Part shown: piece after piece, positions 1 to 4,245 of the stretch
Numbering within the stretch: position 1 is the first letter of the stretch
Layout: every line of letters begins with the position of its first letter
Assembly (NCBI GenBank): GCA_016926575.1
Contig: JAFGOJ010000195.1
Coordinates: forward strand, 1-5,254
Source of the DNA: Anaerolineae bacterium
GTDB taxonomy: Bacteria; Chloroflexota; Anaerolineae; B4-G1; DUEL01
Length of the DNA stretch: 5,254 nucleotides
Direction of reading: 5' to 3'
The notes under the pieces: generated by a model
Databases searched by the model: none
What the model saw: the letters and a program-made list of their open reading frames with translations, nothing else
What the model was told of the DNA's origin: nothing
Translations under genes and position numbers: made by a program

Positions 1-11
1 ACCGCAGGTTT

Positions 12-43
12 CCCCGGCGGGGTGCAGGGGCGGAGCCCCTGCA
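12..43. repeat. Two adjacent short hairpins
   Basis: Two perfect inverted repeats lie side by side: CCCC/GGGG arms at 12-15 and 19-22, and 9-bp arms TGCAGGGGC/GCCCCTGCA at 23-31 and 35-43 with a 3-nt loop. No T-run follows on either strand, so a simple intrinsic terminator is not supported. They look like part of a dispersed intergenic palindrome, but only a genome-wide search could confirm that. No coding region is seen in 1-122. Confidence 0.5.
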
Positions 44-60
44 AGGCATTGTTAAACGAG

Positions 61-114
61 GGCGGCGGGTTTGAAACCCGCCCTACAGGGCCGTAGGCTT
101 ATTTTCGGAACAGA
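61..114 (+). repeat. Palindromic repeat, copy A (downstream of hypC)
   Basis: A perfect palindrome has arms GGCGGGTTT (64-72) and AAACCCGCC (74-82) around a single G. It runs into CCTAC (82-86) and, 13 nt later, TATTTTCGGAACAGA (100-114). The same arrangement (palindrome, CCTAC, short spacer, TATTTTCGGAGCAGA) occurs inverted at 1402-1470, so the two are read as copies of one family. Being just past the hypC stop, the palindrome could also help end the hypB-hypC transcript, but the U-tract expected of a strong terminator is missing. Confidence 0.55.
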
Positions 115-122
115 GATGCGGT

Positions 123-371
123 TTAGACCGGCGTGGCTTCTTCTCCCAACATCCCCACTTCTTGCATCAGCCTGATCGTCTCGAACGCCTCGGTTTCGTC
201 CAGTTGGCTGATGGCAAACCCGGCGTGGACGATGACGTAGTCCCCGAGTTCGACCTCGGGCACGTATCCCAAACAGACCTCGCGCACGATGCCGCCAAAA
301 TCGACCTTTCCCATCCTCATCAGCGGGGTGTCGTCGATCTCAATCACCTTGCCGGGAATTCCCAAACACAT
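123..371 (-). CDS. hypC: HypC, hydrogenase maturation chaperone
   Basis: Small cytoplasmic chaperone of the HypC/HybG family, which with HypD carries the Fe(CN)2CO group and delivers it to the apo large subunit of [NiFe] hydrogenase. The 82-residue length is normal. The family signature is intact: it begins MCLGIPGKV, with Cys2, the residue that becomes the N-terminal nucleophile after Met removal, and it has the conserved HAGFAIS motif with His49. Residues 21-48 show the expected beta-barrel pattern (VDFGGIVREVCLGYV, then GDYVIVHAGFA). The start is fixed by Cys2 and by a good ribosome binding site, AAGGAGA, at 387-381 on the minus strand, 9 nt ahead of ATG. The gene lies downstream of hypB on the same strand and is probably cotranscribed with it. 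Its usual partner hypD is not in the window. Identification is very secure. Confidence 0.97.
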   Translation of the reverse strand: MCLGIPGKVIEIDDTPLMRMGKVDFGGIVREVCLGYVPEVELGDYVIVHAGFAISQLDETEAFETIRLMQEVGMLGEEATPV

Positions 372-407
372 GTTTTGATTTCTCCTTCAATTGTGACTGC
401 GCAGCCT

Positions 408-519
408 GGTCATTGCGAGCCGCCCGAAGGGCGGCGAAGCAATCTCCACGCTCGATGGTGGGGATTGCCCCCGATTTTTCGGGGACAGGCTTCGGGCGCT
501 TCGCGCCCTCGCAATGACC
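408..519. repeat. Compound palindromic repeat between hypB and hypC
   Basis: A 112-bp element is bounded by a perfect 12-bp inverted repeat, GGTCATTGCGAG (408-419) and CTCGCAATGACC (508-519). Inside are further stems: CCGCCC/GGGCGG (420-425, 429-434), GCAATCTCC/GGGGATTGC with one mismatch (439-447, 460-468), CCCCGA/TCGGGG (469-474, 479-484) and GGGCGC/GCGCCC (494-499, 503-508). It has the CATTGCGAG...GAAGCAATCTCC style seen in dispersed intergenic repeats of many bacteria (recognised from memory). It starts about 20 nt past the hypB stop and ends about 20 nt before the hypC ribosome binding site, so in the bicistronic mRNA it would fold into a multi-stem structure that could affect mRNA decay or the HypB:HypC ratio. 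Confidence 0.8.
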
Positions 520-538
520 CGCTTCGCCCAAATTACCT

Positions 539-1201
539 TTAGCTTTGGTATGCTGCAATCTGTTCCCTTAGCCAGGCGAACCAGGCGTCCATTCCCGCGC
601 CGGTTTTGCAGGAGAGGGGGAAGAACGCCAGGCCAGGGTTGAGCGCCTCGACGCCACGGTGGAAGTAGTCTACGTTGAAGTCGAACGCGGGCAGCACGTC
701 CATCTTGTTCAGGACCAGCGCGTCGACGCCGCGGTACATCGTGGGGTACTTGTAGGGCTTGTCGTCCCCTTCCGGCACGCTGGCGATGAGCACGTCCAGG
801 TGGACGCCCAGGCGGAACGCGGCCGGACAGACCAGATTGCCCACGTTCTCCACGATCAGCAGGTCGAGCGCGTCCAGCGGCAGTTGGGGCAGGGCGCTCT
901 GGAGCATCACCGCGTCGAGGTGGCAACTGCCGCCGGTGTTGATCTGCACCGCGGGCACGCCCAGCGCCGCCACACGGTCGGCGTCGATGGTGGTGGCGAT
1001 GTCGCCATCGACCGCGGCGATGCGGAAGTCGCCGCGCAGGGCCTCGATGGTGCGGGTGATGAGGCTGGTCTTCCCCGCGCCGGGCGAGGCCATCAGGTTG
1101 ATGGCGAAGACGCCGGCGGCGTCGAAGCGGGCGCGGTTCGTATCGGCCAACTGGTCGTTGGCGCTCATGATGTTTTCTACGACAGACACGCGAATGGTCA
1201 T
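539..1201 (-). CDS. hypB: HypB, nickel-inserting GTPase for hydrogenase maturation
   Basis: SIMIBI-class GTPase that, with HypA, drives nickel insertion into the [NiFe] hydrogenase large subunit in the cytoplasm. 220 residues from ATG at 1201. Visible motifs: P-loop ASPGAGKTS (38-46); VDGDIATTIDADR (64-76); metal-binding TGGSCHLDA with Cys93-His94; ENVGNLVCPA (118-127), holding the Walker B-like region and Cys125; SVPEGDDKPYKYPTMY (141-156), highly typical of HypB; NKMD (165-168) for guanine specificity; and SCKTGAG (197-203). The N-terminus before the G domain is short and lacks the CxxCGC nickel site and His-rich stretch of some HypBs. The start is supported by GGAGG 7 nt upstream and by an N-terminus (MTIRVSVVENI) like that of short HypBs. 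The frame stays open upstream to 1522, see the separate entry. The stop is TAA at 541-539. Confidence 0.96.
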   Translation of the reverse strand: MTIRVSVVENIMSANDQLADTNRARFDAAGVFAINLMASPGAGKTSLITRTIEALRGDFRIAAVDGDIATTIDADRVAALGVPAVQINTGGSCHLDAVMLQSALPQLPLDALDLLIVENVGNLVCPAAFRLGVHLDVLIASVPEGDDKPYKYPTMYRGVDALVLNKMDVLPAFDFNVDYFHRGVEALNPGLAFFPLSCKTGAGMDAWFAWLREQIAAYQS

Positions 1202-1208
1202 AGGGCAT

Positions 1209-1213
1209 CCTCC
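1209..1213 (-). promoter_or_regulatory. Ribosome binding site deciding the hypB start
   Basis: On the minus strand GGAGG (1213-1209) is followed by 7 nt and then ATG at 1201-1199. This strong Shine-Dalgarno sequence selects the ATG that gives the 220-residue HypB, rather than longer in-frame alternatives upstream. Confidence 0.75.
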
Positions 1214-1219
1214 GCCGTT

Positions 1220-1248
1220 AGTATAACTGCACTTGGCCGAAGTGGCAA
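1220..1248 (-). promoter_or_regulatory. Predicted sigma70-type promoter for hypB-hypC
   Basis: On the minus strand a -35-like TTGCCA (1248-1243) is separated by exactly 17 nt from a -10-like TATACT (1225-1220). Transcription would begin near 1213, giving a very short leader of about 12 nt that starts at the GGAGG of hypB. Hexamers and spacing are good, but the short leader is unusual, and the true start may lie elsewhere. If real, the promoter excludes translation of the in-frame extension from this transcript. Confidence 0.5.
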
Positions 1249-1334
1249 CCTCCAGCCGGTTGTGTCCCTTGGTGGTGCAGAAGATGCACTTGCCGACGCC
1301 GGGGATGCCCTCGTCCCACTCGACGCGAAGCATG

Positions 1335-1352
1335 TCCCCGCGAAGGCGGGGA
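1335..1352. repeat. REP-like hairpin
   Basis: Perfect 7-bp arms TCCCCGC (1335-1341) and GCGGGGA (1346-1352) enclose GAAG. The form CCCCGC-GAAG-GCGGGG resembles widespread REP-type intergenic palindromes. It sits at the upstream edge of the open extension of hypB. Confidence 0.5.
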
Positions 1353-1401
1353 TGCGCGGGCGTGACGGTAGTTGGGCACAGGTCATGGCCAAGGTAAACG
1401 T

Positions 1402-1470
1402 TCTGCTCCGAAAATAGAGCTCGTTCTGTGGTGGTAGGCGCGCGCGATTCAATCGCGCGCCTACCACCAC
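1402..1470 (-). repeat. Palindromic repeat, copy B (inverted relative to copy A)
   Basis: A long inverted repeat has a 22-nt left arm (1428-1449) and a 20-nt right arm (1451-1470). They pair fully except for one extra CG in the left arm. On the minus strand it continues through CCTAC (1438-1434) and, 17 nt later, TATTTTCGGAGCAGA (1416-1402), which differs from copy A at 100-114 in one base of 15. The two copies thus point toward each other and bracket hypC and hypB. Their palindromic cores differ in sequence, while the partner motif is kept. Confidence 0.6.
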
Positions 1471-1544
1471 CAGACAATGTGCTCCCGTCGGGTCCGTGCC
1501 CCGCGCCGAGCGCGAAGGGCATTTTCGCCCGTTTGTGGTGGCCG

Positions 1545-1559
1545 GGCCGCTACGCGGCC
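1545..1559. repeat. Small perfect hairpin upstream of hypF
   Basis: Arms GGCCGC (1545-1550) and GCGGCC (1554-1559) enclose the loop TAC. The palindrome inside hypF has the same TAC loop between GC-rich arms (2301-2315). No T-run follows, and the site lies about 45 nt ahead of the hypF promoter. Confidence 0.4.
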
Positions 1560-1603
1560 TAAGGCCGTGGCGACTACTTTGAAATCAATATGCGCCGTAG
1601 TGA

Positions 1604-1632
1604 TAGACATAAGCCATCTATCGGTGTATAAT
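1604..1632 (+). promoter_or_regulatory. Predicted sigma70-type promoter for hypF
   Basis: TAGACA (1604-1609, five of six matching TTGACA) lies 17 nt before a perfect TATAAT (1627-1632). The local DNA is AT-rich against a GC-rich background. Transcription should start near 1639, giving a leader of about 25 nt before ATG at 1664. This argues against the in-frame TTG at 1640 as the start codon. Confidence 0.7.
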
Positions 1633-1663
1633 TATTACGTTGGCCACTCAGAGATCGGTAGAT

Positions 1664-4183
1664 ATGACTTCAAACCATTCTGCATGCTACATCTACATCA
1701 CGGGTGTCGTCCAGGGGGTGGGGTTTCGTCCCTTCGTGTATAACCTGGCCGTGGGGCTGGGGCTGACAGGCTGGGTGTTGAACAGCTCGGCCGGCGTCGA
1801 GATCGAAGCGGTTGGCCCGGCGGAGGTACTGGACGAGTTCGCTGCGCGGTTGCGGGCAGACGCGCCGTCGCTGGCGCGCATCGAGGCGGTGGCGGTCGAA
1901 CCGCGCCCGCTGCCCGCGCCGCTCCCCGAGGGGTTCGTCATCCGCCACTCCGAGGCGCGCCCGGGCGACTTCCAGCCCATCTCGCCAGACATCGCCATCT
2001 GCGACGACTGCCGGCATGAACTGTTCGATCCCAACGACCGGCGTTACCACTATCCCTTCATCAACTGCACCAACTGCGGGCCGCGCTTCACCATCATCCG
2101 GGACATCCCCTACGACCGCCCCAAGACGACTATGGCCCCCTTCCCGATGTGCCCGGCCTGCCAGGCCGAATACGACGACCCGACGAACCGCCGCTTCCAC
2201 GCCCAACCCAATGCCTGCCCCGTCTGTGGCCCCCAGGTTGAATTAAAAATCACCGCTCTCTGGGATTTCGCGTGGAGGGGCATTAGGAGTGGGGGTTTGG
2301 GCGGGCTACGCCCGCCCAAACCCCCACATCTGCCCTCCTTCCACGCGAAATCCCAGAGACCCAAAATTACAAATGAAGAAATGACAAAAGACTTTGATCA
2401 TTTTTCATTTCCTCATTTGCCATTCACCGGGGAAGAGGCTGTCCGTATGACGCGCTCGCTCCTGGGTGTGGGTGGTATTGTCGCCGTGAAGGGACTGGGC
2501 GGCTTCCACCTGGCCTGCGACGCGACCAACGCAGATGCCGTGGCCCGCCTGCGCGAGCGCAAGGGGCGGGTGGGCAAGCCGTTCGCGCTGATGGCGTTCG
2601 ATCTGGAGACGGTGGAGCGGTTCTGTTTCGTCACCGAGGACGAACGCGCCTTGCTCACCACGCGCGAGCGACCGATCGTGCTCCTGCGCCGCCGCCCCAC
2701 AAGCCCCATCGCGCCGCTCGTCGCGCCCGGCAACGGTACGCTGGGTGTCATGCTGCCGTACACCCCCCTTCACTATCTGCTTCTTGAACCAACCGACATC
2801 CCCGAAGACTTGTCATTTGATCATTTCTCATTTTCTCATTTTCCGCTGGCGCTGGTGATGACGTCCGGCAACCTCTCCGAGGAACCCATTGCTACAAGTA
2901 ATGAAGAAGCGCTGGAACGCCTGGTGGGCCTGGCCGACGCGTTCCTGCTCCACAATCGGGAGATTCACGCCCGCTGCGACGACAGCGTCACGCGTATCTT
3001 TGCGGGGGTGGAACTGCCGGTGCGCCGCTCGCGCGGCTACGCGCCCTATCCCGTGCACCTGCCCTTCTCCGTGGGCCAGGTGCTGGCCGTGGGGGGCGAG
3101 CTGAAGAACACCTTCTGCCTCACGCGCGATCGGTACGCCTTCGTCAGCCAGCACATCGGCGACGTGCAGAACTACGAGACGCTGCGCTTCTTCGAGCAGA
3201 TGGTCGAGCAGTTGGCGCGTACCTTCCGCATCGAGCCGCAGACCATCGTCTGCGATATGCACCCCGGCTACCTGACCACCCAATGGGCCACCGGTCACAT
3301 TCCGAATGGCTTGTCATTTGCCGTTCCTCACGTCACGTTCGTCCAGCACCACCACGCGCACATCGCTGCCTGCATGGCAGAGAACGGCTTGACCGGCGAG
3401 CGGCCCGTCATCGGCGTGGCCCTCGACGGCACGGGCTATGGCAGCGACGGCGCGATCTGGGGCGGAGAGGTGCTGGTGGCCGACTACGCCGGCTTCCGGC
3501 GCGTGGCGCACCTGGCGTACCTGCCTCTTCCCGGCGGCGACGCCGCCATCCGCCGCCCATACCGCACCGCGCTGGCCGCCCTGTGGGCGGCAGAGATACC
3601 GTGGGACGAGGACCTGCCGCCGGTGGCGTCCGCGCCGCCCGCCGAGCGTGCGGTCCTGGCGCGCCAGTTGGAGCGCGGCGTCAACGTCGTGCCCGCCTCC
3701 AGCGCCGGGCGGCTGTTCGACGTGGTCTCTGCTCTAGCGGGCGTCTGCCAGCAGATCAGCTACGAGGCGCAGGCAGCGATCGAGTTGGAGGCGCTGGTGG
3801 AGGACGACCCGGGCGCTTACCCCTTCGACTTCCACGATGGCGAGATCGACCCCGCGCCCGTCTTGCGCGCGGCAGTGGCCGACCTGCGCGCAGGCGTCCC
3901 GGTGGGTGCCATCTCCGCGCGCTTCCACAACGGGCTGGCGCTGGCCGTGCGCGACGTCTGCTGCCAGGTGCGGGAGGAGACCGGGCTGGACGAGGTCGCG
4001 CTCTCCGGGGGGGTCTTCCAGAATGTGACCCTGCTGGGCCGCACCGTGCCCCTGCTCGAAGCGGCGGGCTTCCGCGTCTACCGCCACCGCCTGGTGCCCC
4101 CCAACGACGGCTGCATCGCCCTGGGCCAGGCGGTCGTGGCGGGCGTTGTATCGAATCAACCGGACACTGATAAACACGGATAA
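1664..4183 (+). CDS. hypF: HypF, carbamoyltransferase of hydrogenase maturation
   Basis: HypF uses carbamoyl phosphate and ATP to carbamoylate the C-terminal Cys of HypE, the source of the CN ligands of [NiFe] hydrogenase. 839 residues from ATG 1664, against roughly 750-770 usual; the excess is largely repeat-derived. Domains in order: acylphosphatase (VVQGVGFRPF 15-24 with Arg22, and Asn40); two zinc fingers with all eight Cys (113, 116, 135, 138, 163, 166, 185, 188); YrdC-like (KGLGGFH 276-282, MTSGNL 399-404, then HNREIHARCDDS and RRSRGYAP); Kae1-like (GGELKNTF from 477, HHHAH 562-566 metal site, DGTGYG from 588, SGGVFQN from 781, PPNDGCIALGQ from 812). An in-frame TTG at 1640 is unlikely because it lies at the predicted transcription start; the ribosome binding site for ATG 1664 is weak. 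In-frame repeats add residues about 198-253 and 383-394, and the last codons lie in another repeat. No frameshift or lost motif is seen. Confidence 0.96.
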   Translation: MTSNHSACYIYITGVVQGVGFRPFVYNLAVGLGLTGWVLNSSAGVEIEAVGPAEVLDEFAARLRADAPSLARIEAVAVEPRPLPAPLPEGFVIRHSEARPGDFQPISPDIAICDDCRHELFDPNDRRYHYPFINCTNCGPRFTIIRDIPYDRPKTTMAPFPMCPACQAEYDDPTNRRFHAQPNACPVCGPQVELKITALWDFAWRGIRSGGLGGLRPPKPPHLPSFHAKSQRPKITNEEMTKDFDHFSFPHLPFTGEEAVRMTRSLLGVGGIVAVKGLGGFHLACDATNADAVARLRERKGRVGKPFALMAFDLETVERFCFVTEDERALLTTRERPIVLLRRRPTSPIAPLVAPGNGTLGVMLPYTPLHYLLLEPTDIPEDLSFDHFSFSHFPLALVMTSGNLSEEPIATSNEEALERLVGLADAFLLHNREIHARCDDSVTRIFAGVELPVRRSRGYAPYPVHLPFSVGQVLAVGGELKNTFCLTRDRYAFVSQHIGDVQNYETLRFFEQMVEQLARTFRIEPQTIVCDMHPGYLTTQWATGHIPNGLSFAVPHVTFVQHHHAHIAACMAENGLTGERPVIGVALDGTGYGSDGAIWGGEVLVADYAGFRRVAHLAYLPLPGGDAAIRRPYRTALAALWAAEIPWDEDLPPVASAPPAERAVLARQLERGVNVVPASSAGRLFDVVSALAGVCQQISYEAQAAIELEALVEDDPGAYPFDFHDGEIDPAPVLRAAVADLRAGVPVGAISARFHNGLALAVRDVCCQVREETGLDEVALSGGVFQNVTLLGRTVPLLEAAGFRVYRHRLVPPNDGCIALGQAVVAGVVSNQPDTDKHG
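2257..2359. repeat. 103-bp palindromic element inserted in frame in hypF
   Basis: Outer arms of 20 bp are perfect complements (2257-2276 and 2340-2359). Inner arms of 18 bp are also perfect (2289-2306 and 2310-2327) around the loop TAC. The joining segments pair imperfectly. It encodes HypF residues about 198-232, just after the last zinc-finger Cys188 and before the YrdC domain, a linker position. There is no stop or frameshift. The peptide (LWDFAW, GGLGG, PPKPP, HAKSQR) is unlike any HypF domain. It is comparable in kind to the palindromic elements known to insert in frame in Rickettsia genes, though no relation is claimed. Confidence 0.85.
2370..2421. repeat. AT-rich repeat in hypF, first copy
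   Basis: This AT-rich stretch directly follows the large palindrome. Arms of 15 nt (2370-2384 and 2405-2419) are complementary except at one base. From 2396 it is built of 8-nt units of the form NNTCATTT (about three units). Bases 2392-2421 match 2815-2844 at 26 of 30 positions and in the same codon phase, giving FDHFSFPHLP here and FDHFSFSHFP there. The base composition contrasts sharply with the surrounding GC-rich coding sequence. Confidence 0.75.
2809..2844 (+). repeat. AT-rich repeat in hypF, second copy
   Basis: Four 8-nt units, TGTCATTT, GATCATTT, CTCATTTT and CTCATTTT (2811-2842), lie in frame inside the YrdC-like domain, between TPLHYLLLE and the conserved LVMTSGNLS motif. Normal HypF proteins have only a short link there, so about 15 residues appear added in a loop. 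The first copy matches except that it is 6 nt (two codons) shorter at its start, a difference that keeps the frame. Confidence 0.75.
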
Positions 4184-4222
4184 CGGCCGATTTGGGGTTT
4201 ATCTGTGAAGATGTGTGTCCCG
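4161..4222. repeat. Nested palindromic repeat covering the hypF stop codon
   Basis: Inner arms CACTGATAAAC (4165-4175) and GTTTATCTGTG (4197-4207) pair at 10 of 11 positions. Outer arms CGGACAC (4161-4167) and GTGTCCCG (4215-4222) pair with one extra base. The wording (ACTGATAAACACGGATAA) resembles a common dispersed intergenic repeat. It supplies the last seven codons of hypF and its TAA at 4181-4183, and occupies most of the gap before the ABC gene. The loop is long and no T-run follows, so termination is uncertain. Confidence 0.6.
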
Positions 4223-4233
4223 ACATTTTATTC

Positions 4234-4239
4234 AGGGAG
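4234..4239 (+). promoter_or_regulatory. Ribosome binding site deciding the ABC ATPase start
   Basis: AGGGAG lies 6 nt before ATG at 4246. It selects this ATG over the in-frame TTG at 4192, which lies inside the preceding palindromic repeat and has no ribosome binding site of its own. I saw no convincing promoter in the 62-nt gap, so readthrough from hypF is possible. Confidence 0.75.
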
Positions 4240-4245
4240 AAAGCT

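Larger units (their letters stand above)
1202..1333 (-). other. Open in-frame Cys-rich extension upstream of hypB (doubtful coding)
   Basis: The hypB frame has no stop from 1201 back to 1522. An ATG at 1333-1331 would add 44 residues with cysteines at 16, 19, 35 and 43 and a His at 24, including KCIFC. By hand count about 34 of 44 codons end in G or C against about 24 of 44 with G/C at the second position, a coding-like bias, and the text reads as plausible protein (EWDEGIPGVGKCIFC). Against it are the strong ribosome binding site and a promoter-like sequence right ahead of the ATG at 1201, the lack of a recognised match to the HypB N-terminal CxxCGC site, and a palindromic repeat at its upstream edge. 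It could be a remnant of a decayed gene, a real metal-binding extension, or chance. Confidence 0.25.
1202..1663. other. 462-nt divergent intergenic region
   Basis: This gene-free stretch separates hypB from hypF. It holds a promoter-like sequence for each direction (1220-1248 leftward, 1604-1632 rightward), a REP-like hairpin (1335-1352), a long palindrome with its partner motif (1402-1470) and a small hairpin GGCCGC/GCGGCC (1545-1550, 1554-1559). Apart from the doubtful Cys-rich open frame next to hypB, no reading frame in it resembles a known protein, and no tRNA or riboswitch was recognised. Confidence 0.6.

Noticed and set aside
60..122. Intrinsic terminator for hypC
   Set aside because: A GC-rich stem is present, but the sequence after it on the minus strand (GCCCTCGTTTAAC) lacks a proper U-tract; kept only as a possibility under copy A.
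408..519. CRISPR array or tRNA-like structure
   Set aside because: There are no regularly spaced direct repeats and no cloverleaf or conserved tRNA loops, only nested inverted repeats.
387..1208. Long Arg/Pro-rich open frame antisense-parallel to hypB (minus strand, other frame)
   Set aside because: It is a shadow of hypB produced by high GC; its low-complexity Arg/His/Pro text has no domain and it overlaps the whole of hypB.
1640..1642. TTG as the hypF start
   Set aside because: It coincides with the predicted transcription start and has no ribosome binding site; ATG 1664 gives the usual short HypF N-terminus.
2242..2430. The insertion as a pseudogene-forming disruption or intron/intein
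   Set aside because: The frame stays open and downstream motifs are intact. The segment is too short for an intein and has no splice or intein motifs.
3283..4170. 295-codon open frame on the plus strand within hypF
   Set aside because: It runs in another frame through the Kae1-like domain, with a repetitive Arg/Gly/Ala composition typical of GC-rich shadow frames.
4192..4194. TTG as the ABC ATPase start
   Set aside because: It lies in a palindromic repeat with no ribosome binding site, while ATG 4246 has AGGGAG at good distance and begins right at the ABC domain.
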